Source: Hyperoplus lanceolatus (taxonomy: Eukaryota > Chordata > Actinopteri > Uranoscopiformes > Ammodytidae). Taken from it: 64,000 nucleotides of DNA. Location: the NCBI GenBank assembly GCA_026929865.2, contig CM049417.1:21391501-21455500 (forward strand), in the 5' to 3' direction. Under the pieces are notes generated by a model, which was not told the DNA's origin, did not search any database, and saw nothing but the letters and a program-made list of their open reading frames with translations. Below are positions 41,034-54,426 of the stretch, piece after piece; within the stretch, counting starts at the first letter, position 1; the number at the start of each line of letters is the position of its first letter. The position numbers were made by a program, and so were the translations under genes.

Positions 41034-43360
41034 CCTTCTTGCGAAGATTGAATACATCTGTCGATAATCGATTGTCCCTCCTGGTTCAGGGCTGGAGCTT
41101 AGCGATTGATTGAGTGAGTCTGAAAGCAGCCAGTCTGACCCTCTGCTGCCTTCTACAGGATGTGTGAAGATATTGCAATGGCAAGATGATATTTTGAATA
41201 TAAATCCACCATTAAGTCACTGTGTGTATATTACATTAAGTAGCCTACTTTCTCTAACGTTTTCTCCAACTGTATTTGTCCATTCATATTATTTTTACAC
41301 ACAAAAAGTGTTCCTATTAGGCCTTTATTTTCCTACCACATATCAAACTAGGCCTAATTAAATAAATGATGTTGAATCGAAGTTTAAGAGAAATATAGAG
41401 CTACGGACTATAACATAACATAGGTTTGTAATTTTGTTTGTTAGTTTATTTGTGTTTAAAGCGAGTATTGTAGGATATTCACATAGGCTAGTAATAATAA
41501 ATTGCACTCGAATTGCAGCGCCACTCTGTCTCCTGCAGGGTGCACCAACTACTGAAGGCCTATCAATGAATGGGAACAGATGGAGCCGTAGGATCTGCCG
41601 TAGTCAGTTACATTACTGTAGGCTTAGACTGTTTAAGGAAATTGTCTTTATTTATATATTTTTTCAATATTCCTCCACACGTGTGTGTATGTTTTTGTGG
41701 CAGTGGGTTCAACGTTTACAAAAAATACATTTAAAAAAGTTTATTTTCGTCAAAGGATGATCAAATTAACCTGGACCAGTTATTAACTGTGATTTAGGTT
41801 GTTGCTGATTCTGGTTGCAAAACCTCGTTCAAACCAGCTCTTTGTATCCAATGCTTTCGATCCTAAATGAGATTTTGCAGGGATGGTGTTAAGTCAACCA
41901 CATTTTAATGTGATCAAACAGGAAATAGAATGAAGTCCTTTTTCAGAATAAAATAAACGTTGAAACGTGTGAACATGATACATGTATTCGCCTTCCACTT
42001 GTTATACATTGCAGATTAATTATGAGTTCCTTCAAAAGTTCAAATGTTTGGTATACTCTGTTGAAAAAATAAATAAAATGGTCTCACCCCAGAAGGTGGA
42101 ATAATATGAGATTGTTTTATTTTTTATTCTTATTAAATTCTATAACTGTTGTTCAGAGGTAGCCAATCATTGTCTATTTCTGGTCTTTCACTCATCTGCA
42201 TGGTTGAACCATTGTGCTTCTTTTTCTTCTCATGTACAAAACATAAAAAAATAATAATAACATCTATTTGTAAAGAGGACTTTCGATAACCTACAGTAGA
42301 ATATCGTTCAGTAATCCTCTTGGCCATATGAATGCACCGAATCAAGCTTTTGTGGAAGTAATTCCAAACTTTTGAACGTAATTTTTAACAATCCCCACTG
42401 TTGAGTCGCACATGGCTGCATCAATAATCAGAATCCAATAATGTAATATACTACATCTATTTATATATATTATTCTCATATGGGCCATTAAACATTGAAG
42501 TACTATAACTGATAGTACAGTGAAACAAAATAAAACAAAAAAGTATATTTTGATGCTAATACCTTCTACATAATGTTAAAATTGTATCTATTTCTTAATT
42601 TAATCTAAACAAATCTTATTTGAGTAATTCTTCCACCTCTGATGTCTAGACACTTTAATGTTGCAGCCTGTAAAGATGTTGCTGCTTTTAATTGTTTAGC
42701 TTACTGCTGGGTAGCGTGTCAATTAATAATATACCCTCATGTATAAGTTGATTTCATTTTATTTTTTGTATTAATAATTCAAATCTACAAAGTAAATTGT
42801 GCCAATATTAAGTTAATACAAACAAAATCCCTCAAAACACTCTCTATTACTGTATTAAAATATTCTACCTCTGTTTAAAAACAATATCATTCCAGGTGGG
42901 AAATTATGTAGTTGAGATGTTCAGTTTTTAAGACCTTTGTTTTGAAATTCACTACCGGAAGTTTGGCTCCTCATTTTGTCTCTCTTGACAGTAGTTGAGT
43001 TTTGAAAGCGAGCACAGCATTTCACCACTAGCTCCTCGAGCAGTGGACGGCAGCACCTGAGCCCGCGCGCCATGAGTAGGGGAAGCCTGTATTAACCGGT
43101 TATTAACACGAGTTGCTGTCCTCAATGTAGTTCTAAAAAATATATTGCGAAAGTGCAAATAATACGGATTTTTTCCTTTATATTGTCACTTGACTAAAAT
43201 GTTGGATATGTGTGTTTTTAGTCTGGTTTTCCTTTTTCGCTCATTTGAGGTTTTTTTTAAAGTGGGGGGGCAAGCAACTCGGGCTGTTTCTCGGGGTGTT
43301 TAGCTCGTGTCAACCTTGTGGAAATATGTAACTGTTAACAAATGAAATGAGAGTTCTAAC
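41034..43360. other. Shared upstream region of dctn6 (minus) and sgcz (plus)
   Basis: 2.3 kb between divergent start codons. It is mostly AT-rich with no recognisable repeat. GC-richer sequence at about 42950-43100 and a G-run near 43265 precede the sgcz start and may be its promoter or 5' UTR. Confidence 0.6.
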
Positions 43361-43399
43361 ATGGAGCAGTCGGCCACTCTAGACATAGAAACGCTGAAG
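43361..43399 (+). CDS. sgcz: sgcz coding exon 1
   Basis: 39 nt encoding [13 protein letters not shown] with donor GTAAGC. The ATG has A at -3 and G at +4. The leader resembles the N-terminus of sarcoglycan zeta. Confidence 0.88.
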
Positions 43400-44176
43400 G
43401 TAAGCGAACAATGGTGGAGAAGAAGTGGGGCAAAAAGTGCATGTTTGATATAATTTTAATTGAAACGTAATGGGTAACAGGACACTGTAAAGAGACTTGT
43501 GTTCACCTTGCTTGGCAGTTTAGGAGGGTAGGCTGCTTGACGTGGCTGTTTGTGAATCATTTATCTAGGTAGCCTACTTGTTTTATTCAGCAGTACAAAA
43601 TCGAGCTGCAAGTGCTGCCTGCAACAGGTGCGCCCTCTGCTCCCATTGTCCCATTGAAGAAACCCCAGCTAATTAAAGAGGAATGTAAAAGTGTCTCCCG
43701 CACATTTTTCAGTCTTGCAGTATAGTGACTGCTGCGTCTCTTCAAGCGGGAACACGATGATTAATGCCCACACCTCAGGCGCGCGCCTGGACTTCTTCCC
43801 ATATCTTCCTCTTGCACTGCACCCCCATATGGTCCTATGCATTCTCCTCTTCACGAAGAATCACCGTAATGTGACAGCCTATGAATATTCTGCCTGCACG
43901 GGTCTCTCATTAACATTCCAGTCAAGCAGGGGAGGCAGTAACCTCTAGGTACAGTATGTGCATCTGTCTCCTCGCTGCAGTGCAAAAAAAAAGCTGGGAA
44001 AAAAAGAGGGGAGGTCCGTGTCAGAAACCCACAAACAGCAGAGCTACTGTTTGGCTGTGCACTCAAGTCCATCTACTGGCCTTCTTCACACACACACACT
44101 CACTCACTCACTCACTCACTCACTCACTCACTCACTCACTCACTCACTCACTCACTCACTCACTCACTCTCTCTCA

Positions 44177-44241
<65 letters not shown>

Positions 44242-47200
44242 ATGTAGTCTCTCAGACACACACACATACTCACTCTCACTCACTCACACAAACACAGAGA
44301 CGGCGGCACAGCGCTCTGGTCTTAGTTGTTGGGTCATGCCTTTCCCTGCTCACCCTGGCCCGAGCTGATCCAGCACTTTCTCCACCTAATGACAAAGTCG
44401 ACAAGTTTGTCAGCGAATTTGTCACGGTTTAAACTAAAGTGTGACAGTCAGCCTATGCTATCTCACCCAGATTTAAAACTGCTTTGTTTGTGCCGCCCTG
44501 TGCCGTTACGTTTGTTGACATTTCTTTGTACAGATGGGTTCGACTGATGAATGCAAATGCCGCCTATATGGAGGTGCTGTCCAAAAATGGCCTTGTTGGC
44601 ACTCCAAAGGATTTGTTTGAGGATTAGTAATGAAAGCTAGTGCAGTGTGGGGAAAATGTTGTCTTGTGTACATGTCATTTTCTCCTGCTGCCACTATCAA
44701 AAGGAAGGCCCTAGAAGGAAGCTCTTCAATCCATTTCAAGGAATGAGGGAGAGGGTCAGAGGTGCTGCAGGCCAGCGAGGTGCGTTGTACAAACAGTTTT
44801 CATGAAACTGTCCTCAAATGCAGAGCTGCGTGCGTAAGAGCAAAAGGAAAATTCTGTTCTGAAAGCCTCCCTTCAAACAGTCTGATGTTCAGTGTCTGAT
44901 TGAACAGCTGCAACCTTTTTCCGCTGACTTATCAGAGATCTTTTGATCCCCGCCGCTCTCTCTGGCAAAGCGCCAGGGCCGGCGGTAGCCAGGGGCCAGG
45001 GTGGGCCGTGCCCACCCAAATGTGGGCTGTGCCCACCCAATTATTATTATTTTTTAGGTGGAAGTCCAGACCCACTATCGGACGGACCTGTTCATTCGCT
45101 GTCCAAGAAAATGTCAAATAAAATTCAGACAATTAATTAATACTAAAGAATATACCATTACCATGCAATGCTTCTAATTGTATTATTGGGTGGGCAGGAC
45201 AGCATGGAGGATATCACCCTCACGCTAATTGGTGAAGATGAGGCATTCCGGCAGTGGGAAGGGACTGCTGGGTAATCGTTGGCTTTTTGCTAGATCCAGC
45301 ACTAACGTCTGTAGTCAAAGCCCCATCCCCTTAACAAAAGGATCTCTCACACACACTTGAAAGGGCTGATGAAGTAGCGTACACAAAGATAAATATGGTC
45401 ATGCAACAAATCCTTGAGGATTTTTACACCACAGCACAGGATCTCCAGAGGCTGCACAGTTCATATTTTTGAAGAGAAGCAAGTCTCTGCGTGGATGTTT
45501 TAGCTTCTATCAATAGGAACTCCATGTCATCAGGACCGTAGGTGGTGAACCAGCCGTAGTTTTCACACCCATCTATTCGTGTTGACATTTGTTTGGAGCG
45601 CACTAGAGCATATTGTGATGTTTTCATCATAGAGCTGCAGAGCGGCGCCTTAACAAGCCTTTAGATGAGGAATGAAAACGCTCAGAATAATGGTCGGCCT
45701 GGAAACAGGGTTCTCATCTTGTTGATCTGAGTGGATAGCAAAAATGGTCTTGAGATTTTTTGTGACTGGAAGTTTGAATTATTCTCATTCCCAGACATCT
45801 AATAGTGCACGCAGTTGTTGTCAACAGGATCAATTAAATGATATCAGTAAATGTATTAAGGTATGGAACTACTGGATAAAATCAACTAATCCAACTAATC
45901 AACTGTAACTTGACCTCGTGATTCCTTGTGGGAGTTCCATCCGCATTTGGGACGAGAATGACAAGATGTATAATACATATATGATACCAATTGCTTTATT
46001 TTTATTTTTATATTAGTCAGTTATTTTCTTCCTTGTGTGAAAATTTATGATTTGAATAACACATTAAATAAAATGAGCAGCAGTCTGAAAATGCTCGGTT
46101 GAATTTCTGGTTTGAGATGTCATTAGTTATTGTAGACATTTACTACTTTCAGTTGAATTATATTCAGGGTTTACTGAAAATTGCTCTGTGAGTAAATGAA
46201 GGTCGGTTGGGGATTTATACTTATTATTTATTGCCCCAGACAGTTGCATCCTAGCTGCCAGCTTGGTCCATCTGTGCCTGCAGTGACCTTTAACTGACCA
46301 CTGCTCCCATTTTCTAATTATTATCAGGACTCGTCTGTGTCTGTAGTCGCTTCATAAAGTGCAATATTATTCATTGCACCTGGTTTGGAGTGGCCACACC
46401 CACAATGTGGACACCTATTGTTTCAAGTGTTAGTTGTCAGACCAATAAATGGGACTCAACATGTGACATAACTGCGCAGCTGGCTTTGTGATCAATATTT
46501 AGCTTTTGTGGAGGTTCAAAGTTGTTTTCTGGCCCCCGCTGCAGTTGGACATCTCCATCAGTCCTGTGTGTGAGAGACTGCTATGACCGGCATGCTGAAA
46601 TGATTGACAAAACGCCAGCCACTATGCACTCCTCTATTCGCTCTGTGAACAGCCAATCCTTTGGCGGCACGACTGGACCGGGGTAATATATGCATTAAAA
46701 CTCTTGCAAAAGAAATCACAGGATCCGCTGGCGTTGGGAACAGTGGGTTGCCTTAGATTTTACAAGTGCTGAAGTCTGCCCTAGCAACAGTAGATTGAAA
46801 ATAGACGGACTCTGTCCAGCAGGGGCATGGCTGTAGGCTAAAATACTTTCTTTTTTCTTGTTGGCGAGTCTATGTTTCTAGAAGTTTTGAGGGTTTAAGA
46901 TTCCAGTAAAGTGTGTTTTCTGTTTTTTCTTGTTCCTCATGTGGTTTTACTGAATTTGTGCTTGTTTAAGAATTCCTCTGTAACACTGCATTGAGAGTTC
47001 TATATGGAGCCTTTGTGTAAGCACCTCTCATAAAATGCTTGTCCCTCAGCTGTATCGCTGGTTAAATTGGAATCACTGACATTTCTAGGCCAGAGATATG
47101 GGTCACTTGTATTTGCTGCAAAGACGCAAAATCCATTTGAAATGCTTTTCCTGTACATTAGGTTTCGTACTTTGACTGGTCACAATGGAGTAATTATTTT

Positions 47201-50200
47201 CATTATCAGTTATTCTTCAAATTATTTTTCTCAGCCTTGGTGAATAACTGTTTTGTCTATAAATTGTCAAACAATTAGTAAGAAATGCCCACTACAAATT
47301 TCCATAGCTATTCAAATCGCTGCTTGTTCTGTTCAACCAACATCCATCCAAATCCAAAAGATATTAAGTGATGGCAGCAAATCATAATGGAATAGTTTGC
47401 CAAAAACTAATCATATTAATTGATTATCCATTGTCACAACCGACTGATTAAGTCAATGTTCAAGCAAAGGGTTAGGGTTACACTGGCTGGTTCCAGCTTC
47501 ACGAATAGACAGATTTGTTAAAGGGGTTTGGCGCTGTGTGTTACATTACCTGTACTGCAGCCAGGCTCTACTTTTCATGGCAGTATTTTGGTCTTTAGAT
47601 GTCGCCAAACCAACATTTCTCACTTTTATTTCAACCGTGTTGGTTCCCTTTGCCTTGGAAACTGAATTTCACCAAAAATAATGGCGAATTCCGCTGCATT
47701 CCATGTTAACAGTAGATTCCGTTTTTATTGCCCGATTCCGTGATTCTGTCCGCGTTTTCGTCATCGCGGAAATCATAGGACCCTAGGATTATTAATTTAT
47801 CCGCATGGAGACGGAATCCTTCTAGAGAAAATCTGAGGTGCATCGACGAATCGATAATTTTTTCCACCCCTACTGGGTAGTAACTATTTACAGTGTGTGA
47901 CTGCTTCTGTGAAGGGAATATATTATTGACAAACATTACTTTCTGTATGTTTGTGTGTCCCAGATAACCCAGGAGCAGTTTATCCTCGCGTCCCAGTCCC
48001 TGCACCTCCAGCGGCCAGGCTGTGAGGCCGTGTACCCAGTGGGCCTGTACGGCTGGACCAAGAGATGCCTGTATTTCTTTTTGCTGCTGCTCCTGGTCAC
48101 CATGATAGTTAACCTAGCCCTCACGGTCTGGATCATCAAGGTCATGAATTTCTCAATGGTGAGTACATTCACCAGTCATTTGTGATCATCATAGGAAACA
48201 TTAGACTTTAGACTGCCATAAACATTTAAACGTTCCTCGTAGTAGGTTTAGCTAACATGAATGTTTACTATAATAATTTTAAGTACACTTATGTTCTTTC
48301 CATCTCTGTTTCATTCTTTATTTTGACTGTCTATCTGGATCCGATAAAGATCAACAAGCATTTGGTATCAGGACCGGCTGACACAGAACATGTTCATCTC
48401 AAATGGAGACCAAACAGCAGATGCTCCAAGCCTCTGTGACATTTCCAGAGACAATGCACACAAATTACTATTTTGTATTGTGTATATATAACAAACTGTC
48501 AATGGCAGCAACCCTCCTCTGTGACGAATGCATCCCCTGACTATTGCCATCACTCCTCTACTCCTTTGCCTCCCATCCATCTGTGTCATGAGTAAAAGAC
48601 CTTATCAGTGCTGTTGGTGTCGCTCCAGAAAATGTACTCGGCTGCTCCCCATCACTCTGGAGTCGGACATCTCAATAAGATAACATGTGCAAACAACACC
48701 CCATTGTATTGGTTTTCTAGTTTATTTTAAGCAGCCCTTGGCATGTGTGCATTGTTTTTAAAGTTGTCATTGTTCCAAAAAAGCTGCTAGGCGAACACCG
48801 AAAGTCACCATTTCTGGCAAGATGGATACATGATCACCAAACTGGAGACATCACACACAAAACCTGCTAGCAGCTGATAATGTTGTTCTCCAAATTAAGA
48901 AAATTAGTGAAAATTGTATCTATTCTTGGTCATGGCTTAAAAACAAAGGCACACAACACACAAATATATTGTTCATGTTCAAAAATGTATGGAAATCTTC
49001 CTAGGATCATGACGATGCAAAAAAAATTAATGTGAAGTAACATTGACTTTGGCAGCATTAATAAGCTTTTAATAATACTTGTTGTGCTTTAAATGCTGCT
49101 CAGACACCAAGCACATTTCATGGATTACTTTTTACCATATTCCTGGACAGAATTAAAACACCAGGATGTGTGCAACAACTCCATTTCCTGGATAAAGGAA
49201 ATTAGATTGATCTGTAACACAATAAATAAATAAAAATCCCAACTGTGACAAGACCGATCCAACGTCATTTACAAAACAACTCCAAAAGTTCTGCCTGCTT
49301 GCTAAGGATAACAGGGTAGCCAAGGGAAAGGCCTTTTCTTTTAAACTTGACAAAGCTAAACCTTCCAGTTCCCCACATCAGAAACTTGGCCTGTATCTGT
49401 TCATTTCTTTCTTTCACTGAAAACTCAAACTGGCCTTCAGGGCGTCACGACTGATGCGCTGTAACGCCCTCGTGTTTGTCCCGACACGCTCCCTATCATC
49501 TGACTGTCTGCAGCTCGTACTGAACTCTTCACACCCATCACCTTCACTTTAATGTGTGGCTGCTGACACACATAGAGCTCCACAGTACCCCACCCACCTC
49601 CTCTGTCCTCCTGTCTGTCCCCAGCCATGGCTCTCTGCCACTTGATGGAGCTCTCCTCGCTGTACTTTGCCTCCATAATTCACTATCGCCATCCATTTGT
49701 GCTGCCAGCACTATGGACTCTTTCAACATGCCCCCTCAGATCTTATTAAAACTAGGGATGCACATGACTAGTTAGTGAAACTTTAAATGTCCACTGCCTC
49801 ACTAGTCGGCACCAGAAATACTAGTCGATTAGTAACTTCTAACCCAGCATGTGGAACAGTGCCACTATCATACAGTCTTTGACCGCTATGTGACAGCTAC
49901 CGGAAATTTTAAGGTGGAGTGTTTTCTTTCATGTAAGTCAGTGCATGAGTTGACGTTGTGAATCAATCAAGCTACCTTAAATGTCAAAAGGTTCCCTATT
50001 GTACCGCTATGTTATTGTCCGGGCAACCAATGCCTTCCATTTGTTTCTTTATAGTATTGAAATGATTTAGCAGGCTCTCGAAACTTGTTTCAGGTTGGAA
50101 TACATTACAGCTACAGTATGTCTGCACTAACTTTTGTTAAAGCTACAGTGTAATTTTAATGTTACTGCTGATTTTCAAATAAATCTGCACCTAGACGACA

Positions 50201-51470
50201 ACCAGGCTGGAAAGAACATTGATGAATGTCAATACAGACGTGCCAGCAAAAATGTAATGTATTCATGATTTGATGTGACAACAAAACACTTATATCATTA
50301 AAAAATTCTGGAATACTAATTAAGTAACATTTTATAGATGATCCGACTTTTATTATTATTTATTATTTATTAACATAAACTGGCAGTCTATCCCTCGTTT
50401 CCACCGAGTAGAGCGGGTCGGGTCGGAGCAGGTCGGTACGATTATTTTGGCTTTCCATTTGCCGAAAATCGGGAAGGGTACGGATATAAGCGAGCCTAAC
50501 CGCTCTAAGCTGCTCCTATTTTCAGTACTCCTCCGTTGGGGTATCAGCTGCCTGAAATTGTGCCGAAAAGGTGGAGCTACACACTGCCGTCCATTGATTG
50601 GTCGAAAGAATCATTTCCGCTGTGTGTAGTCCATGGTGTAGTCACCTCGGCATGAGTGAAGGGAGTCTTGTGTTTTGGCGAAAAGTGTGAGCACAGCACA
50701 GTTTATTGTGTGGTGTTTTTCCTCGTCATTAAATTAATCAGTGGGCTACACTGTGTCCCACTGCAACGATGTCACATAGCTGCCACAGCCAGCGCTGTTC
50801 GCTCACTGTCTCTATCAGTTGCACCGAGCCGTCTCTGTGCGTTTACCGGCATAATACGCTCACTAGACGGGGGGAATAAACAAAGAAGCGGCTTGTTCGA
50901 CCAAGAAAAACAAGAGACCGCTGGCTTGACCACAGTTGTTCCACAGCCCAATAGTTTGACCCATATTCTGGCTATCGCAGTCGAGCATAAACTCCGCCCT
51001 ACCAGTAAGGGTAGGGTCGAGATTCTTAAAAGTGAGCTGTCCCGCTCTGAGCCGCTCCGACCCAGCCCGCTCTACTCAGTGGAAACGAGGCATTAGCCCT
51101 GAGATGTACGTATGTTGGCTCACTGCTTTTTAGAGAGATCTTGTGTGCTCTTTGGTTTCATTACTATGTTGTTGTGTTGTCACACCACGACTAATAATAA
51201 TATTCATTAAAATAATGTTAACATCACTGCTTCTGCCCTCCCTTAATACAGTCCAGCAGCAACCGGGTTAACATTTCATTTGGGATGCTATAATCCTTTT
51301 ACGTCAAATCAGGGATATCGGCTCTGCTCATCACAACATCACTGATGATCACCGTGATTATGTTTCAGGAGGGAATGGGAAACCTGCACTTGAACCAGGA
51401 TGGGATTCGGCTGGAGGGAATCTCTGAGTTTGTCCTGCCCATCTACGTGAATGAGATCCAGTCCAGGAGG
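43361..51470 (+). CDS. sgcz: Sarcoglycan, closest to zeta (sgcz): first three coding exons, 3' end outside window
   Basis: Exons 43361-43399, 47964-48158 and 51369-51470 (336 nt, 112 residues), all phase 0 with GT-AG junctions. The protein starts [13 protein letters not shown], has a cytosolic segment with [12 protein letters not shown], a single membrane segment (about residues 49-71, [20 protein letters not shown]) and then the extracellular start [20 protein letters not shown]. This is the type II topology of gamma/delta/zeta sarcoglycans in the dystrophin-glycoprotein complex. The N-terminal LDIETLK and [13 protein letters not shown] favour zeta (LDIQELK) over delta and gamma, which lack that leader. 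The family is about 300 residues, so roughly two thirds is missing to the right. Subtype is from remembered homology; family membership is secure. Confidence 0.92.
44094..44240. repeat. Composite CACT and CA array in sgcz intron 1
   Basis: About 17 CACT units followed by about 31 CA units, then imperfect CA/CACT repeats to 44295. Confidence 0.95.
44976..45230. repeat. Possible hAT fragment
   Basis: CAGGGCCGGCGGTAGCC resembles the outer end of the element at 2984, and GTGGGC/GCCCACC motifs follow. No second end or target duplication was found. Confidence 0.35.
47964..48158 (+). CDS. sgcz: sgcz coding exon 2 (membrane segment)
   Basis: 195 nt, acceptor CCCAG, donor GTGAGT. It encodes [20 protein letters not shown] and then the GLYGWTKRC motif and the transmembrane helix, ending KVMNFSM. 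Confidence 0.96.
49753..49900. mobile_element. hAT-like MITE fragment
   Basis: Starts TAGGGATGCACATGACTAGT, similar to the element at 21009, with further ACTAGTCG motifs. No matching right end was found, so the boundary at 49900 is a guess. Confidence 0.4.
50393..51090. mobile_element. Terminal-inverted-repeat element, about 0.7 kb
   Basis: The left end CCTCGTTTCCACCGAGTAGA and the right end inverted CCTCGTTTCCACTGAGTAGA differ at one base. Both are followed by GCGGG and GGGTCGGAGC. The target duplication is unclear (possibly 2-3 bp). An open frame of 146 codons from 50656 overlaps the right end but resembles nothing I know. Confidence 0.75.
51369..51470 (+). CDS. sgcz: sgcz coding exon 3
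   Basis: 102 nt, acceptor TTCAG, donor GTAAAT. It encodes [20 protein letters not shown] and then [14 protein letters not shown], the conserved membrane-proximal extracellular segment. Confidence 0.95.
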
Positions 51471-54426
51471 GTAAATTGCTCCCTTTACTCTTCTCAACAA
51501 CTGCAAAGCTGCCTGTAGATCAATACGCTGTAGCACTGACAAACCACCAATAACATCCATCGACTGAGCATGAGTGCTGTAGACAAGCTGCTGTATCGAT
51601 ATCTCAGTGTTGAGAAAGTTATGATCAATTCTTCAACAACAAAGGCCAACTTCCCTTTGACTTGAGTACTTTGATGTTACCTTATATTTATGCCTGGATA
51701 TGAGAGATTACACTCTTTCTCCTCCTCTTCATTTCCTGCCCTCCACCAACACTGCACTATCAGGGTCTCCTATCAGTAGGAGATGGGTAATAGGCTCCTT
51801 TCAGGCCACATACAACCCTACAGGAGATTACAGACGATTACACAGGGACCAGAGTTCCCCCTCTGGATTTCCAATCAAACCCACGCGATAAATTCCCCTC
51901 TTCCACTTCCTCTTTCCCCCTTTATCCGCTTTGATGTTTAGTAGATTAACCAACACAGCTTCAGTGCAGAGTTGATCCAAATTTCGTTCTCCCACACGAA
52001 TCACACACACTCAGTTGGATCATCCCCTTTTTCAGTGATTAGGCATGGTGCAGAAAGCAATTTCAAGCACTGGAAGCTGGGGTTGCATGTAAATGTGTCG
52101 TCGTTGAAGGAAGTGGCTGGATAGTGGTAACAATTTGCCCATCTTGCCCTTTGATGTTCTAGTTGGAGCTAAATGTTGATTTAAATATAATGGTGGCATG
52201 CTTAGCAAAAGCAAAAGCAAACGCACACCTCAAGGCTATAGCAAGGGCCCAAGCCCTTTATCCATTATCCGGTGCAAAACCACCAATAGACATTTTTACT
52301 GTCTTGTTTTACAGACATGCTGTGCAGTTGCCCCCTAATCTACGGGCACGAGAGATATTTGCAGGACAAAAATATTTGTGGGTCACTCGATATTTCTCAC
52401 CTGAGGAAATATGTCAAGCACTGTGAGAGCGGGGATTATGGTTATCCAATGAGTTTACACCACAATGCTGTTCTTCAGTCACATAACCACCATTGATCAA
52501 TAAGCCTTTACCACAAACAGCAGTCACCTCTGTAGTGCTCCACAGATATCTAAAAGTTGGATATAGCATGATTTCTTTTTTTGTATGTTCACTGAGTCTA
52601 AACTGTCGAGGCGGAATAAGGAGTAGCTTTAGTTTGGATCAATCTTTGAATCCTCATCGATGACTGAAGCCCTAATCTGTGAATACCAAGCAGAAAGAGC
52701 TCCCTCAGTGTTTTTGGCAGGAAGTCTGATAGCTGGCAGTAAATTACAGAATCAGTAGCCCCATAAATAACCACTGCTCATGTTGAGAATCGAGAGCTGG
52801 TCATTTTGCACATATGGTTAAAAGTGGAGACAGTATTCTGGAGAATGCTTGTTGTCCAAATCAGTGAATATTTCCTCACTATCCACTACCTAACAAAGGT
52901 CACACCCTGGACTTATTCATTTCAAAGGGCCTGGACATTTCAAACCTTTTAGTGTCTGATGTGGGTCTCTCCGACCATTCCTGTTTGTTTTTTGGGAGTA
53001 CAATATCTTTGCACACAACTGCAAAAACAAAGGTTATCAAAAAACGGTATATTACTGAAAACAAGAGTGAACAATTTATCCAGGCATTTTCTCTGTCCCC
53101 GCTCCTCCCCTGTATCTCAGTTAATGAGCTTGTATGTAACTTCAACTCAAAAATTACAAATGTTATCGATGCTATTGCACCCACCAAGGTGAAAATCATC
53201 TCTGGTAAAAAAAAGGTCTCCCTAGAGAAATACCTCTCAGGTCAGAATTGAAAAAAGAGAGTGCCGTAAAGCAGAACGCAGGTGGCGAAAAACAAATCTA
53301 AATGTTCACTATAACATCTTCAAAGAGAAACTACGCACGTTTAACCTAGAACTAAGAAATGCAAGACAGTCTTTCTTCTCTGACATCATCACCAAAAACA
53401 GCAACAATGCACATGCCCTGTTTGCTGCTGTTGACAGGCTAACAAACCCTCCTGTGTCAGTAGCGTCTGAGCATCTTTCCACGAGGGTCTGCAATGAATT
53501 TGCCTCCTTCTTTACTGAGAAAATTCATAAAATAAGACAAGCTGTCACTGCATCAATACCAGGTTCAAGATATGTTTTATCTCTGTACCCATTTAAAACG
53601 AATTCAGATGCCATGACAGAGTTTCTTCTGATAAACAAGAAAAACCTGGATGACATTATACAACACCTGAACTCCTCCTGTTGCCTTGACATTCTGCCCA
53701 CAGGCTTCTTTAAAACTGTTGTATGGCCTCAGATGTCCTAGAAATTGTCAATATGTCCCTTCGCACTGGTGTATTCCCACAGGCCCTGAAAACAGCTGTC
53801 ATCAAGCCACTCCTAAAAAAGAAAAATCTAGATACATCACTCATGAACAATTATAGGCCGATATCCAACCTACCATTTTTAAGCAAGATCATTGAAAAAG
53901 CTGTTCATCATCAGCTAAATAACTACTTAGCAATGAATAACTGATTTGATGTCTTTCAGTCAGGTTTTCGACAACACCACAGCACTGAGACTGCTCTGGT
54001 TAAGGTCCTCAATGACATCCACTTAAACACAGACAGTGGCAAAAGCTCTGTATTAGTTTTATTGGATCTCAGTGCTGCGTTCGACACAGTTGACCACAGC
54101 ATATTGCTAGATCGACTTGCAAACTGGGTTGGACTCTCTGGAACTGTGCTAAACTGGTTTGAATCATACTTAAAGGAAAGAGACTACTATGTGTCAATAG
54201 GCAATTTCACATCCGAGCGAATAAATATTACATGCGGGGTCCCCCAGGGTTCCATTCTTGGGCCTCTTCTGTTTAACATATACATGCTACCGCTAGCTCA
54301 GATAATGAACAAAAACAAATTATGCTACCATAATTATGCAGACGACACACAAATTTACATAACCATGTCACAAGGAGACTATAGTCCGATTCAAGCACTA
54401 AGTAAATGCATTGAACAAATCAATGA

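Larger units (their letters stand above)
43400..47963 (+). other. sgcz: sgcz intron 1
   Basis: 4.6 kb containing a CACT array followed by a CA array (44098-44240) and a possible transposon fragment near 44976-45230. No exon is supportable. Confidence 0.8.
48159..51368 (+). other. sgcz: sgcz intron 2
   Basis: 3.2 kb with a hAT-like fragment at about 49753 and a 0.7-kb terminal-inverted-repeat element (about 50393-51090). No other recognisable content. Confidence 0.8.

Noticed and set aside
45424-45630. 68-codon minus-strand frame in sgcz intron 1
   Set aside because: Plausible amino-acid composition but no recognisable family and no clear splice sites.
43361-51470. Calling the sarcoglycan delta or gamma
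   Set aside because: The 13-residue leader and the membrane segment [13 protein letters not shown] fit zeta better; the missing 3' exons could still revise this.
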